The notes: generated by a model not told the origin, from the sequence alone. 64,000 nt of DNA from Staphylococcus lugdunensis (GCF_002901705.1 NZ_PPPV01000016.1:392722-456721); one strand, 5' to 3'; positions 45,863-56,354 are shown, counted from the stretch's first letter. A program made the numbers and translations.

Positions 45863-48049
45863 ATGTCCCATACCAAATCTACTACATTAACTGTTACAGG
45901 TATGACTTGTGCTGCGTGCTCAAATCGCATTGAAAAGGTTCTAAGTAAACAACCTGGTGTTAATCAAGCCAACGTTAATTTAACGACTGAACAAGCATCA
46001 GTTGATTATTATCCAGGACAAACCGACGCAGATACACTTATCCAACGAATTAAACAATTAGGGTATGGTGCCCAGCTAAAGCAAAATGATGAAACACAGC
46101 ACAAGCGCAAAGCGCAAGCACTCGCACATAAAAGAAATAAACTCATCGTATCAGCTATACTGTCTGTTCCTTTAGTATTAACCATGTTGATTCATCTGTT
46201 TCATATGAACTTGCCTCATATTTTAATGAATCCATGGTTCCAATTTCTGCTCGCCACGCCTATCCAATTTATGATTGGTTGGCAATTTTATGTAGGTGCT
46301 TATAAAAATTTACGCCATGGCGGTGCCAATATGGATGTACTCGTTGCTCTAGGTACTAGTGCTGCATATTTTTATAGTCTTTACGAAATGATAAAGTGGT
46401 TGTCTAAGAATACGTATCAACCACATCTTTACTTCGAAACGAGCGCGGTTCTTATCACGTTAATTCTATTTGGAAAATATTTAGAGGCACGCGCCAAATC
46501 ACAAACCACATCCGCTTTAAGTGAACTGTTAAATCTGCAAGCTAAGTCTGCACGTCTCATTCAACAAGATGGCACTGAAACGATGATCCCTCTTGCCAAA
46601 GTACAAGTCGGTCAACATTTCGTTGTTAAACCCGGAGAAAAGATTCCTGTTGATGGCGTCATCACTTCAGGGCAAACCGCAATTGATGAATCCATGCTAA
46701 CTGGTGAATCATTACCTATAGATAAAACAATTGATGATGAAGTCATCGGTTCAACAATGAATCAGCAAGGTGTTATTACAATGAAAGCAACAAAAGTTGG
46801 TGAAGATACTGCCTTAGCTAATATCATTAAAGTTGTAGAAGATGCACAAGGTTCTAAAGCCCCTATTCAACGACTTGCTGACATCATTTCAGGTTATTTT
46901 GTACCTACTGTCATTTCTATAGCAATTCTAACATTCAGTATTTGGTTACTATGGATCCATCCTGGCTCCTTTGAAGATGCTTTAGTTGCAGCCATTTCCG
47001 TCTTAGTTATTGCATGTCCATGTGCACTCGGATTAGCCACACCAACTTCTATCATGGTAGGTACAGGTAAAGCAGCAGAAAACGGCATTTTATTTAAAGG
47101 CGGTGCGTTTGTTGAAACTACCCATAATATTGATACGATTGTCTTTGATAAAACAGGAACTATCACACATGGCAAACCACAAGTTACAGACTATATCGGC
47201 GATTCACGCACCTTGCAATTAGCCATGAGTGCTGAGCATAGTTCAGAACATCCACTTGCTACTGCCATCGTGACATATGGTCAAGGGCAAAAACAGACAT
47301 TAACAACTGTACAATCATTCACTAATCTGCCCGGCCATGGTATTCAAGCTACCGTAGATCATGAGCACGTGCTCATCGGTAATCGTAAATTGTTATCTGA
47401 CCATAATATAGCTATAGATAAATTTGATGCGCAATGTCGTCAATTAGAGTCTGAAGGTAAAACCGTTATGTTTATCGCAGTGAAAAATCAACTAACTGGC
47501 ATGATCGCAGTTGCAGACACAGTGAAAGCTACTGCAAAGCAAGCGATTCACCAGCTGCATGTTATGAATATTCAAACTGTTATGCTTACCGGTGACAATG
47601 AACACACTGCGAAAGCCATTGCTCAACAAGTTGGTATCGATAAAGTCATCGCACATGTTTTACCTGAAGACAAAGCGTCACATGTTGCAGATTTACAACG
47701 AGAACAGCATCAAGTTGCAATGGTGGGTGATGGTATCAATGACGCACCAGCACTAGTACAAGCAGATGTTGGCATTGCCATGGGCACAGGTACAGAAGTT
47801 GCCATTGAATCAAGTGACATCACTATTTTAGGTGGCGATCTTTCCTTATTACCAAAAGCGATTATCGCCAGCGAAAAAACAATTCATAATATTAAACAAA
47901 ACCTATTCTGGGCTTTTGGTTATAATATTGCTGGTATTCCAATTGCCGCATGCGGTTTACTTGCGCCATGGGTGGCAGGTGCAGCAATGGCATTGAGTTC
48001 AGTTAGTGTTGTTACCAATGCGTTACGTTTAAAACGTATGAAACTATAA
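45863..48049 (+). CDS. copA: CopA, copper-exporting P1B-type ATPase with a single N-terminal metal-binding domain
   Basis: 728-residue membrane ATPase that pumps Cu(I) out of the cytoplasm. One HMA domain with Cys16-Ala-Ala-Cys19 (GMTCAACSN) is followed by eight helices. The ion-binding CPC is at 385-387, the phosphorylated Asp at 429 in DKTGT, with SEHPLA (nucleotide site) and [11 protein letters not shown]. aureus CopA has two HMA domains and about 800 residues, so one domain is absent here. The start at 45863 follows GGGAGG; TTG six bases earlier overlaps it. copZ follows 74 bp later. Confidence 0.95.
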   Translation: MSHTKSTTLTVTGMTCAACSNRIEKVLSKQPGVNQANVNLTTEQASVDYYPGQTDADTLIQRIKQLGYGAQLKQNDETQHKRKAQALAHKRNKLIVSAILSVPLVLTMLIHLFHMNLPHILMNPWFQFLLATPIQFMIGWQFYVGAYKNLRHGGANMDVLVALGTSAAYFYSLYEMIKWLSKNTYQPHLYFETSAVLITLILFGKYLEARAKSQTTSALSELLNLQAKSARLIQQDGTETMIPLAKVQVGQHFVVKPGEKIPVDGVITSGQTAIDESMLTGESLPIDKTIDDEVIGSTMNQQGVITMKATKVGEDTALANIIKVVEDAQGSKAPIQRLADIISGYFVPTVISIAILTFSIWLLWIHPGSFEDALVAAISVLVIACPCALGLATPTSIMVGTGKAAENGILFKGGAFVETTHNIDTIVFDKTGTITHGKPQVTDYIGDSRTLQLAMSAEHSSEHPLATAIVTYGQGQKQTLTTVQSFTNLPGHGIQATVDHEHVLIGNRKLLSDHNIAIDKFDAQCRQLESEGKTVMFIAVKNQLTGMIAVADTVKATAKQAIHQLHVMNIQTVMLTGDNEHTAKAIAQQVGIDKVIAHVLPEDKASHVADLQREQHQVAMVGDGINDAPALVQADVGIAMGTGTEVAIESSDITILGGDLSLLPKAIIASEKTIHNIKQNLFWAFGYNIAGIPIAACGLLAPWVAGAAMALSSVSVVTNALRLKRMKL

Positions 48050-48123
48050 AAACTTCTCTTTATATGGTAAAAAATATTATAATACGGGTAAATACTAAAT
48101 ATAAAAAATGTGGAGGTTTAAAT

Positions 48124-48330
48124 ATGAAAATAGATACTTTAAATGTAGAAGGTATGAGTTGTGAACATTGTCGTAATGCAGTAGAATCTGCTCTTGCAAA
48201 ACTAAATGGTGTTTCATCTGCTGAAGTTGACTTAGATAAAGGTCAAGTAAGAGTAGGTTATAGTGAAGATAAAGTTACAATAGCTCAAATGAAAGATGCT
48301 ATTGAAGACCAAGGTTACGATGTAAAATAA
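48124..48330 (+). CDS. copZ: CopZ, copper chaperone
   Basis: 68-residue HMA-fold protein with Cys13 and Cys16 in GMSCEHCRNAV. It carries Cu(I) to CopA in the cytoplasm. Size and the C-terminal AIEDQGYDV match staphylococcal CopZ. The frame extends upstream, but GGAGG and the ATG at 48124 set the start. Second gene of copAZ, followed by a strong terminator repeat. Confidence 0.95.
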   Translation: MKIDTLNVEGMSCEHCRNAVESALAKLNGVSSAEVDLDKGQVRVGYSEDKVTIAQMKDAIEDQGYDVK

Positions 48331-48401
48331 ATCGTTGTGTTAAGAATCTGAGATATAAATCCCAACATAATGCAGTTTGGGACATAATTCCTAGAAAAAT
48401 A

Positions 48402-48444
48402 GGGAGCGGGACAGCATTCATTATGAATTCGTAGTCCCGCTCCC
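48402..48444 (+). repeat. Hairpin-only copy of the intergenic repeat, copZ terminator
   Basis: GGGAGCGGGAC/GTCCCGCTCCC perfect 11-bp stem around CATTCATTATGAATTCG, followed by TTCTTTATTT, a good rho-independent terminator. Confidence 0.85.
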
Positions 48445-48445
48445 T

Positions 48446-48666
48446 TCTTTATTTACACTTTTTGTTGGTTCACTTGCTAATAGAACCGTTTTAACCACCC
48501 AACTTGCTTTACTTGTTGAAATGCGTCTCGCATTTCTCACTGTTGGGGCCCCACCCCAACTCGCGTTGTCCGTTGGCTTTCTTTTTGAAAGCCTCTTTGT
48601 TGGGGCCCCACCCCAACTCGCGTTGTCCGTTGGCTTTCTTTTCGAAAGCCTCTTTGTTGGGGCCCC
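48446..48666 (+). repeat. STAR element with leader module, three 57-bp-spaced units
   Basis: TGTTGGGGCCCC occurs at 48541-48552, 48598-48609 and 48655-48666, exactly 57 bp apart, separated by AACTCGCGTTGTCCGTTGGC and a GAAAG-rich spacer. This is the Staphylococcus aureus repeat (STAR) pattern. A unique leader (48446-48540: TTTATTTACAC ... ACCCAACTTGC) precedes it, and recurs at 58281-58379. The remainder of the gap up to ldhD holds nothing else I can see. Confidence 0.9.
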
Positions 48667-48752
48667 TTTCAGCTTGTTCTGTTTGCTCGAGAGTCTCTTT
48701 TTAAAATAAGGAATTTTTGTTTCATTTAATAAACGTTTTAATTGTATTATTA

Positions 48753-49751
48753 TTAATTTACGCGTAAATGAGTAGTTCCGGTATTTAAGACATCTAATGT
48801 TGCATCTAACGCATCAACAATAAGGTTTTTAACTGCTGCATCAGTGTAAAATGCGATATGAGGCGTTAAAATAATATCTTCACGTTCAATTAGTTCATCC
48901 AGTAATGCATCATTGAGTTCTTGACCTTGATGGTTAATTGGGAAGACACCTCGTTCGTATTCATAAGTATCTAGAGCAGCACCTTTAATGTGCTGTGAAT
49001 CAATATTTGATAATAAGGCTTTTGTATCAACGAGTGACCCACGAGCCGCATTAATAAATACTGCACCTTGTTTAAATTGTTTAAATAAATCGTCATTAAA
49101 TAAATGATGATTATATTTTGTAGCTGGCACATGGATTGTTACAATATCTGCTTGACCAACAGCTTCTTCCAATGTTTCGGTATATGTAACATACTCAGCA
49201 ACATGTTCATTTGGAAATGGATCATAAGCTACCACCTTGCTACCGTATCCCTTAGCAAATATTTCTGCCGCACGACCACCAATTCGCCCTGTACCAATAA
49301 CCGCTACTGTTAAATCACGAATAGAACGTGATAAAATACTTGGTTGCCATCGAAAATCATATTGACGTACATTGTTTTGAATTTGGTTGGCATTTCTAAT
49401 AAGATTAATCGCTTGTGTCACTGCAAATTCAGCAATTGACGTAGGTGAATATGATGGCACATTAGATACAATTAAATCGTACTTAGTAGCTAATTCTAAA
49501 TCAAAGCCATCATATCCTGCACTACGTTGTGCAATTTGTTTAATCCCAAATTCATTGAGCTTAGCATATATGTTTTCCGATAAAGGTAGCATTTGTGATA
49601 ACGATAAACCATCAAAACCTTTTACGGTATCTACATTTTCTTCGGTGAGCTGTGCAGTATCTAAATCTACTTCAACATCATTATTTCGTGCCCAATCTTC
49701 AATAAAAGGGATATCTTCTTCACGTACTGTCATGATTTTAATTTTCGTCAT
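48753..49751 (-). CDS. ldhD: D-lactate dehydrogenase
   Basis: 332-residue NAD-dependent D-2-hydroxyacid dehydrogenase that makes D-lactate from pyruvate. The Rossmann loop is VIGTGRIGGRAAEIF (about 150-164), with catalytic Arg in NAARGSLVDT, the Glu in DTYEYERGVF and the His in LTPHIAFYT. Sixteen bases after the aminotransferase gene on the same strand, so probably co-transcribed. D-lactate production also confers a route to D-Lac-type precursors and lets cells keep redox balance when L-LDH is limiting. Confidence 0.94.
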   Translation of the reverse strand: MTKIKIMTVREEDIPFIEDWARNNDVEVDLDTAQLTEENVDTVKGFDGLSLSQMLPLSENIYAKLNEFGIKQIAQRSAGYDGFDLELATKYDLIVSNVPSYSPTSIAEFAVTQAINLIRNANQIQNNVRQYDFRWQPSILSRSIRDLTVAVIGTGRIGGRAAEIFAKGYGSKVVAYDPFPNEHVAEYVTYTETLEEAVGQADIVTIHVPATKYNHHLFNDDLFKQFKQGAVFINAARGSLVDTKALLSNIDSQHIKGAALDTYEYERGVFPINHQGQELNDALLDELIEREDIILTPHIAFYTDAAVKNLIVDALDATLDVLNTGTTHLRVN

Positions 49752-49767
49752 TCGAATTCCTCACATT

Positions 49768-50934
49768 CTAATTATTATTGGTATATAAATGCGTCAACGT
49801 TGCTAAACGTTGTGCTGCCTCTTCAAGTAATTGATCATCTAATGCTAAAGATATACGTACATAGTGCTTACCATTTTGACCAAATGGAATACCAGGTGCC
49901 ACCAAAATAGACAATTCTTGTAATAAAAATTGTTCAAATGTCTCACTATCATATCCTGGGGGCGTATGCAACCATTCATAAATACCACCTTTTGATGATA
50001 CAAATGGCAAGTGTGCTTCAAGTAATTGTTGTTCAAAATAATTTCTACGACGCTTAAATGTTTCATTTTGTTGATCTAAAAAGTCATCATAGTTATTTAG
50101 TGCATAGGTAGCAGCATCTTGTAATGCGCCAAACATCCCTGCATTCGTATGCGTTTGATACTTTTTAAGCGCTTGAATCATCTCTTTATTTCCTACTGCA
50201 AAACCAACACGGAAACCAGACATATTATAGCCTTTAGATAGAGAGAATATTTCAATTGCAACATCCTTACCATGTTCAGATGCTAATATACTTGGGTTTT
50301 TAGCGTCAAAACCAAAGGCACTATATGCAAAGTCATGAACAATTTTCGTCTTAGTATCCTTAAATTGATTTATCGCTGCATCAAATACAGCTTTTGTTGC
50401 AGTTGAACCAGTGGGATTATTTGGATAAGTTAAATAGACAAGTGCTGTATTTTCTAAAATATGTGGTTCTACTTTATCCCATTCAGGTAGATAATGTGGT
50501 GGTTCTAAATTTAATGGAACGGGGTTTGCATCTGCAAGCATAACGCCCGCCAAGTAATCCGTATAGCCAGGGTCAGGAAGCAAAACATGCTCTCCAGGAT
50601 TTACAACACATGTAGGTAAGGCCACTAAGCCGTTTTTAGTGCCATACAAGATACACACTTCATCTTCTGGATCTAATAACACATCATAATGTCTATGATA
50701 AAAATCAACGATAGCTTGTCTAAATGAGGCTTTACCATGAAAAGCACCATATTTTTGATTTTCTGGGATACTTACGGCTTGCGCAAAACAATCCACAATC
50801 CCTTTAGGTGTTTCCCCGTCAGGGATACCTACTGCCATATTAATCAATGGTAACGGGCCATGTTCTATTTTACGTCCCATCGTTTTCCCAAAATAGCTAT
50901 CTGGTATGCTATCAAGTCTTTGAGAAATAATCAT
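49768..50934 (-). CDS. PLP-dependent class I/II aminotransferase
   Basis: 388-residue fold type I aminotransferase. The PLP lysine is in FSLSKGYNMSGFRVG, with the phosphate-binding region in YGTKNGLVAL and the Asp/Tyr in VHDFAYSAFGF. It resembles LL-diaminopimelate/alanine aminotransferase-type enzymes (AlaT/DapL/PatA group); the substrate is not determined. It precedes ldhD in a likely two-gene operon, as in S. aureus. Confidence 0.9.
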   Translation of the reverse strand: MIISQRLDSIPDSYFGKTMGRKIEHGPLPLINMAVGIPDGETPKGIVDCFAQAVSIPENQKYGAFHGKASFRQAIVDFYHRHYDVLLDPEDEVCILYGTKNGLVALPTCVVNPGEHVLLPDPGYTDYLAGVMLADANPVPLNLEPPHYLPEWDKVEPHILENTALVYLTYPNNPTGSTATKAVFDAAINQFKDTKTKIVHDFAYSAFGFDAKNPSILASEHGKDVAIEIFSLSKGYNMSGFRVGFAVGNKEMIQALKKYQTHTNAGMFGALQDAATYALNNYDDFLDQQNETFKRRRNYFEQQLLEAHLPFVSSKGGIYEWLHTPPGYDSETFEQFLLQELSILVAPGIPFGQNGKHYVRISLALDDQLLEEAAQRLATLTHLYTNNN

Positions 50935-51374
50935 AAGTAAACCTCCTTAAAAAACTCTATCCTACTTAATTTAGTCATATATCACATCTTTGTCTAATCT
51001 CTACATTTCAATGTTCCACTTAATATATACATTCTATTGTAATTGAGTGAATAATGTCAATATTCTAACAATTTATGGGTTATGTACTTTATTAGCAAAA
51101 CATAACACATTATGGGACATAAATATAACGGAAATTAAAACGGCAAAGCCCTTTCTTTGAGTATAGTTAATACAATATCATTTGAAAGTATTAAAACTGG
51201 CATTTCTATTTGTAGCGTATATGAGTGCATCACATTATTGTTTTTATTCATAAGGCAATTTGTTTAATGAAGTTTATTTATTGATGCGAAAGTATCTTAA
51301 CTTTTTCAAAACATGTTTAATGTACAATCATATTTAAATAGGCCATATCTTGGCGAGAATAAAACAATATGACG

Positions 51375-51473
51375 AGACCCCAACAAAGAGAAATGCGAAA
51401 AGTATTTCAACAAACAAAGCAAGCTGTCCTTAAGCAAGTGAGCCAATAATACAAAGCATTGCAAATAAAGAAG
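51375..51473 (-). repeat. Decayed inverted STAR-like module
   Basis: Reverse complement reads CTTCTTTATTTGCAATGCTT...CTCACTTGCTTAAGG...GTTGAAATACTTTTCGCATT...CTCTTTGTTGGGGTC. This parallels the leaders at 48446 and 58279 but with many changes; no GGGGCCCC core remains. Confidence 0.65.
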
Positions 51474-51517
51474 CCAGCAAATGAATTTGCAAGAAACGCA
51501 TTTACTGGCTAAATTTT
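51472..51517 (-). terminator. Candidate terminator past oatA
   Basis: AGCCAGCAAATG pairs with CATTTACTGGCT around a 14-base loop; TTTTTAG lies to the right, so it may serve rightward transcripts too. Confidence 0.55.
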
Positions 51518-51578
51518 TAGAATTTATGTTCAGTGGTTATATGACTTAGTTGATATTTATCTCTACCGAAATAAATTA

Positions 51579-53387
51579 TTATTTATTTTTCTCTTTTTCT
51601 GTTTGTTCAATGGTTTTTATAATTTCATTTGATAAGGCTTTACATCCACTATACTCTAAATGAATGCCGTCATAAGCAAAGTACTCTTGATGTCCTGCTG
51701 AAGCGCTATACCAGTCAACTAAATGTACATTCTTTTTATTTTTAGTTATATCTTTCATTAACTTATTATTATTTTGTTGATAATCTCTTGGCACACGTGT
51801 ATTAACTAAATAAATATCAGCCTGACCAAATGCATCAACCAATTCTTTAAGTTGATCTTTAGTAAACTCACCATTCGTACCTAATTCCAATACCACAATT
51901 TGTCCTTTTTTATTATATTGTTGGTATTTTCCTTTAGCTAAAGGCGCAGCTTCAATTAACTGACGTCCAACTTTACCATCTATATTAGCGTTTGGTACTT
52001 TATCGGCGAATACTTCTCCGATGTCAACCATCACTGAATCTCCTAATAACAATGGTGAAGATTTTTTAATATTAAACTTAGTCTGTCCTTTATTTTGATC
52101 CGGCTGTGGTTTCGGCTGCTTTTTATGATTAGTATTAAAAGAAGTCTTTTTCGAATGTTGTTTTGCTTCGTGTTCTTTACCTAAACTATCAAATACACCA
52201 GTAAACGCTATTAACGTTGGAATTAAAAATACTAAAATGAGTACTGTTCTGATGATACGTTTGACATGTTTTGGGTTGAATGTAAATGCTTTGAACCCCT
52301 TTTTTCTGATTGGATTTTCTATAAATTGATATGAAAATTCAGCCATGACAAACATTAATATAACTTCAATGATGTAGACATATGCAGGAATTTGACCTTG
52401 TACATAATAACTATTCATTAAAACAATAATTGGAAAATGCCATAAGTATAAACTATATGATCGCTTTCCAATATAAGTAAATAATTTAAAGCTGAGCAGT
52501 TTCGCTAATATAGATGATGGGTGCACTGCACTGGCAATAATAAATAATGTCATGGCAGAAATTAAATAGAACCCGCCTTGATAAATCCATTTATCTTGGT
52601 CACTAATAATGAAGAAAAAGCTGACTAATAAAATAAAGGCAATAATTCCAGATAAATTTATACCTAAGTAGGACATTTTATATTTTGTCTTTTTAAGTCC
52701 AAATGGGTTCCACACAAACGCAAGAATACAGCCTAGCAATAGCGTTTGTAACCGTGTATCTGTACCAAAGTACACGCGAGAACTATCCCCTGTCACACCA
52801 AAAATAATTGCCATCGTTACCAAAGATAATAGAGAGACAATCCATAATATAAGTGTGATTTTTTGCGGTTTAAAACGTTTAAACAAGAAGAAAACCACAA
52901 TTGGATAAAAGACATAAAATTGTTCTTCTATAGCTAATGACCACAAATGTTTCAATGGAGCTATCGCAAATTGATTAAAGTAATCAACATTTTGTGATAT
53001 ATACCACCAATTGGAAACATACAAAAATGCTGCTATAGCATCTTTTTTGATTTCAATGATTAAATCCGGTTTAAAGAGCAATATAAAGACAAGTACGGCA
53101 GACACCATAAAATACACTGCTGGAATAAGCCGTTTTATTCGTCTAATCCAAAATGCTCTTAAATCAATTGTACCTGTTCGATAATATTCAATGATTAATA
53201 AGCTTGTAATTAAATAGCCTGAAATAACAAAGAATGTGTCAACACCTAAGAATCCACCACTAAGCCATTGGGGATTAAGATGATAGATAATGATACCTAA
53301 CACTGCAATGGCTCTAAGGCCGTCTAGTCCAGGCATATATCTTAACTTGTAGTTCCGATCAATACGTCTTAAATCTTTTTTCAACAA
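51579..53387 (-). CDS. oatA: OatA, peptidoglycan O-acetyltransferase
   Basis: 602 residues. Residues about 20-390 form an acyltransferase-3 membrane domain with ten or so helices ([42 protein letters not shown]). After a linker (about 410-450, Lys/Gln-rich), a periplasmic-side SGNH domain follows, with [10 protein letters not shown] (Ser) and [10 protein letters not shown] (Asp-His). It acetylates C6 of N-acetylmuramic acid and makes the wall resist lysozyme. The start is TTG at 53387, six bases after GGGAG, and gives MLKKDL... as in the S. aureus protein. Monocistronic. Confidence 0.93.
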   Translation of the reverse strand: MLKKDLRRIDRNYKLRYMPGLDGLRAIAVLGIIIYHLNPQWLSGGFLGVDTFFVISGYLITSLLIIEYYRTGTIDLRAFWIRRIKRLIPAVYFMVSAVLVFILLFKPDLIIEIKKDAIAAFLYVSNWWYISQNVDYFNQFAIAPLKHLWSLAIEEQFYVFYPIVVFFLFKRFKPQKITLILWIVSLLSLVTMAIIFGVTGDSSRVYFGTDTRLQTLLLGCILAFVWNPFGLKKTKYKMSYLGINLSGIIAFILLVSFFFIISDQDKWIYQGGFYLISAMTLFIIASAVHPSSILAKLLSFKLFTYIGKRSYSLYLWHFPIIVLMNSYYVQGQIPAYVYIIEVILMFVMAEFSYQFIENPIRKKGFKAFTFNPKHVKRIIRTVLILVFLIPTLIAFTGVFDSLGKEHEAKQHSKKTSFNTNHKKQPKPQPDQNKGQTKFNIKKSSPLLLGDSVMVDIGEVFADKVPNANIDGKVGRQLIEAAPLAKGKYQQYNKKGQIVVLELGTNGEFTKDQLKELVDAFGQADIYLVNTRVPRDYQQNNNKLMKDITKNKKNVHLVDWYSASAGHQEYFAYDGIHLEYSGCKALSNEIIKTIEQTEKEKNK

Positions 53388-53687
53388 TAGCCACTCCCAC
53401 AACTTAAATGTTCACAATTTTCACAATACACCATGTTAATTTTTTTGGATATTGTTTGTAGATATTATATTCCCAGTAGAAAAATACTATTAACATTCAT
53501 ATTTATATTTGATTATGTAGTACATCTACTAATATGAACGAATACTGTACCATTATAGCAAAGTTTTATTAAATTGATGACATTTTTGTTGTGACAATGT
53601 TGTAAGAATATTTAAGTACGTAAAAAAACACCCCAAAGCATAGGCTTTGAAGTGTTTTTTTAAGTTTATATTGTAGTAATGTTTATC
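53388..53687. other. Intergenic region with terminator between oatA and isaA
   Basis: Upstream part is AT-rich and should contain the oatA promoter. AACACCCCAAAGC...GCTTTGAAGTGTT (53628-53656) with a T run on the minus strand is the isaA terminator. No coding frame seen. Confidence 0.6.
53628..53656 (-). terminator. Terminator of isaA
   Basis: Imperfect stem AACAC..CAAAGC/GCTTTG..GTGTT with A/T runs on both sides. Confidence 0.75.
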
Positions 53688-54389
53688 TTACATTCCCCAA
53701 GCAGATAAACCTTGAGCTTTGTATGCTCTAACTGCAGCATTGATTTGATCGTTTACTGTAGCAGTTGAACCCCAACCTGGCATAGTTTGGAATAAACCTG
53801 AAGCACCAGAAGCGTTACGTGCATTTGCTTGACCATTAGATTCACGTGCAATGATTGCAGACCATGTTGATGCTGGAACGCCAGTACGTTGAGCCATAAT
53901 TGCTGCTGCTGAAGAACCAGTAGCACCTGCAGTGTTTCCGTTAGATAATCTTACTGAACTGCTGTAGCTTGAAGTAGCTGGAGCTGAGTAAGAAGTTGTT
54001 GATGTTTGGTAGCTTGATCTTGGTGCAGAAACTGCTTGTACATTTGTGTTGCTAGCTTGTGCATTTGAACTAACTGCTTGTGTAGAACCTTCAGTGTAAC
54101 CTTGAGTTGAAGGTTGGCTGTCTGCTTCACCTGTGTAGATATATTTCCAAGTAAAGTTTTGACCATTTGAAGTGAATGTATATCTAAAACCATCTTTCAC
54201 GAAAGAAAAATCATATGCGCCAGCTTTTACTGGGTGTGCATTTAATTCTGATGGATTATGTTGTGCTAAGTTAGCTAATTGATCATAGTTAGTAGTTTCA
54301 GCTGCGTGAGCTTCATGACCTGAAGTTAATGCATAACCTGTTACTCCTAAAGTTACTGCTAATGATGATGCTAATACTGTCTTTTTCAT
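53688..54389 (-). CDS. isaA: IsaA, secreted lytic transglycosylase-like autolysin
   Basis: 233 residues, the usual IsaA length. Signal peptide about 1-29 ([10 protein letters not shown]), a Tyr/Asn N-terminal region, a Ser/Thr/Gln-rich linker (about 95-155), then a C-terminal SLT-like domain: [20 protein letters not shown], catalytic Glu in IIARESNGQ, and [11 protein letters not shown]. It cuts peptidoglycan at the septum. The start is ATG at 54389, behind TTGGAGGAAT; the longer frame starts inside that site. The gene is under WalKR in S. aureus. I see TTACA repeats upstream but not with exact WalR spacing. Confidence 0.94.
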   Translation of the reverse strand: MKKTVLASSLAVTLGVTGYALTSGHEAHAAETTNYDQLANLAQHNPSELNAHPVKAGAYDFSFVKDGFRYTFTSNGQNFTWKYIYTGEADSQPSTQGYTEGSTQAVSSNAQASNTNVQAVSAPRSSYQTSTTSYSAPATSSYSSSVRLSNGNTAGATGSSAAAIMAQRTGVPASTWSAIIARESNGQANARNASGASGLFQTMPGWGSTATVNDQINAAVRAYKAQGLSAWGM

Positions 54390-54769
54390 AATAATAAATT
54401 CCTCCAAAAAATTGTTGTATATTTTCGTTTACTGTTCTCTAATGTTCTAAAAAACGTATTGAGTTGTTACCTCAAATTCATGTTTAACTTTTGACACTAG
54501 AAACTATAACATAAAATTTGGCGATTTATATTACACCTATCTTACAAAAAATTACAATAATAGACATCATTTGTAATGTTGAAACATAATTGTCTTTCAA
54601 TGTAACACACAATTTCGTATCTATAAGTAAAAAATTTCATCTTAAACCCTTTATTTACAATAGAATATTAAAAAATTTACACATGGATGACACCACCTGA
54701 ATTATTACAAATTGCAGCTCTATTACAAATATGTAATACATTACACATATTTATCTATTTATAAAAATA
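54390..54769. other. isaA leader and promoter region
   Basis: 380 bp, very AT-rich. Several TTACA/TGTAA motifs (54542, 54552, 54599, 54733, 54741) recall WalR half-sites, but the pairs are 8-10 bp apart rather than 11. No coding frame seen. Confidence 0.4.
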
Positions 54770-54917
54770 GGGAGCGGGACAGAATTCATTATGAATTCTT
54801 AGTCCCGCCCCGGCAAGGTTGACTAGGATTGAAAAAGCTTGGTATAAGCGTATTTTTCGTCCAGTCAACTGCTGCCAATATAGAGTTCACAACTTAAAAC
54901 ATAATGATGTCCCAGTC
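54770..54917 (+). repeat. Double-hairpin intergenic repeat, long copy
   Basis: GGGAGCGGGAC...GTCCCGCCCC with GAATTCATTATGAATTC, GGCAAGGTTGACTAGGATTG link, partner damaged (TTTTTCGTCCAGTCAAC), ending ATAATGATG. It lies between the start of isaA and the end of the PPK2 gene. Confidence 0.85.
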
Positions 54918-54932
54918 TCCTATAACTTTATA

Positions 54933-56354
54933 TCAATGTTTAACTCCCCAAAGTGCGTGTTCACATTGTTGAATAATATATTGCATTACTTTCAATCTAG
55001 ATGTTTTCTTATGATCTGCTGGAATAACATACCATGGTGCATGGTCTGTATCCGTGCGTTTAATCATGTCCACACTCGCTTCTAAGTACAGATCCCATTT
55101 GTCACGGTTACGCCAATCTTCACTGGTAATTTTCCACTGTTTGTTCACGTTATTCTCTCTATCTTTGAATCGTTTAAGTTGTTCTTTTTTATCCAAAGTC
55201 AAGAAAAATTTAAGTACAATAGCACCCTCATCCGTCCACATCTTTTCAAAAGCATTGATTTCATCATAAGCGCGTTGCCATTCCTTCGTTGTTGCAAAGC
55301 CTTCTACACGTTCAACAAGTACCCTACCATACCAACTGCGGTCAAACATTTCAATATGCCCTGTACGAGGCATTTCTTTAGCAAAACGCCATAAATAATG
55401 ATGTTGTAGCTCTACGTCTGTAGGTGCACTTATACCATTAACCTCATATCCTGTAGGATCTAACTTTTCTCTAATTCTTTTGATATTTCCCCCTTTTCCT
55501 GCAGCATCCATACCTTCAAATACTAATATCAAAGGAATTTTTCTATCATATAAAGCAAATTGTAGTTCACGTAATCGTTTTTGTAAGTCAACAACTTGCG
55601 ATTTATATTCTTTTTTAGATACTTTATCAAGTGTTTGATTAAAAAAGTCTGTCGTATAATCTGATGTAAATAACCCGTCATAATTGTGCGATTGTCGTTG
55701 ATGTTTCTTAATTGCCTTTTCTAAACGTTTAATAATATGCTCATACATCTTCTCTATAGCATGTTGACGCTCTGTATAATCAATCACTTTCCAATCTTTA
55801 TCTCGTTCAATAAAACCATGCATATCTCTTAAATAAATATCACTATCTAGAACTTTCTCATATTCTTGTACTTTCCATTGCATTAATGGATTATTATTCG
55901 TTTGTCGAATATGTTCTTGGCGTTTCTCTTCATTTATTTCAATAAAAAACTTAATGATTTCATAATGATCTTGTATAAGCATCTTTTCAAAAGAATGAAT
56001 TTGAGATTCTAACACTTCATAGTTAGGGTATTGTAATGATTTAATAGCATTTTCTCTATAATCTAAATAATGTGAATACCAGCTACGGAAGTAAACATTA
56101 ATACCCCCTTTTTTCGGTAAGCTATTCCAATATTTTTGTAGAAATTGATATCTCAAGTCATTTTCTTTTGGAGATTGTGTTGTAATAAAGCGTGTATATT
56201 TAGCGTCAAAATTTAATAATAGTTCATTTGATAAACGTGTCTTTCCTGATGCTGGAACACCTTCAAATAATATCATCACTGGAATACCTAATTCATGAGT
56301 TTGTCGCGTTAATTTCGCAGCTTTCAGTGCAAGTGTTTCGATATTTTTGACCAT
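54933..56354 (-). CDS. Tandem-domain polyphosphate kinase 2 family protein (polyphosphate:AMP phosphotransferase type)
   Basis: 473 residues with two PPK2 domains in a row. The first (about 1-220) has Walker A FEGVPASGKTRLSN and a FRSWY lid; the second (about 240-473) has FEGMDAAGKGGNIKR and FDRSWYGRVLVERVEGF. Two-domain PPK2 enzymes (class II) use polyphosphate to phosphorylate AMP to ADP. Start at 56354 follows AAAGGA by eight bases. Divergent from the DUF488 gene. No ppk1 is nearby. Function of class follows from the domain pattern; the substrate in this species is inferred. Confidence 0.9.
   Translation of the reverse strand: MVKNIETLALKAAKLTRQTHELGIPVMILFEGVPASGKTRLSNELLLNFDAKYTRFITTQSPKENDLRYQFLQKYWNSLPKKGGINVYFRSWYSHYLDYRENAIKSLQYPNYEVLESQIHSFEKMLIQDHYEIIKFFIEINEEKRQEHIRQTNNNPLMQWKVQEYEKVLDSDIYLRDMHGFIERDKDWKVIDYTERQHAIEKMYEHIIKRLEKAIKKHQRQSHNYDGLFTSDYTTDFFNQTLDKVSKKEYKSQVVDLQKRLRELQFALYDRKIPLILVFEGMDAAGKGGNIKRIREKLDPTGYEVNGISAPTDVELQHHYLWRFAKEMPRTGHIEMFDRSWYGRVLVERVEGFATTKEWQRAYDEINAFEKMWTDEGAIVLKFFLTLDKKEQLKRFKDRENNVNKQWKITSEDWRNRDKWDLYLEASVDMIKRTDTDHAPWYVIPADHKKTSRLKVMQYIIQQCEHALWGVKH

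Larger units (their letters stand above)
50935..51578. other. 644-bp gene-free gap at the S. aureus crtOPQMN position, with decayed repeat modules
   Basis: In S. aureus crtOPQMN and an SsaA-like gene lie between the aminotransferase and oatA. Here no frame resembles any of them. The right part (51375-51473) is a diverged inverted copy of the STAR leader plus one damaged unit (GACCCCAACAAAGAG). Further left (51216-51310) a block with ATAAGGCA resembles 38840-38945. A terminator (51472-51517) precedes oatA's end. Confidence 0.7.

Noticed and set aside
48504-48709. Two repetitive frames of 62-66 residues over the STAR element (LLGPHPNSRCPLAFF)
   Set aside because: They only translate the 57-bp STAR units; no ribosome site, and the repeat length divisible by three keeps frames open by chance. 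The same holds for 58254-58673.
54542-54745. TTACA/TGTAA motifs upstream of isaA as WalR boxes
   Set aside because: Spacing between half-sites is 8-10 bp centre to centre rather than the 11 bp of the WalR consensus; in such AT-rich DNA this is weak.
54819-55085. 88-residue plus-strand frame starting MTRIEKAWYK
   Set aside because: Starts inside the repeat at 54770-54917 and then runs antisense to the PPK2 gene.
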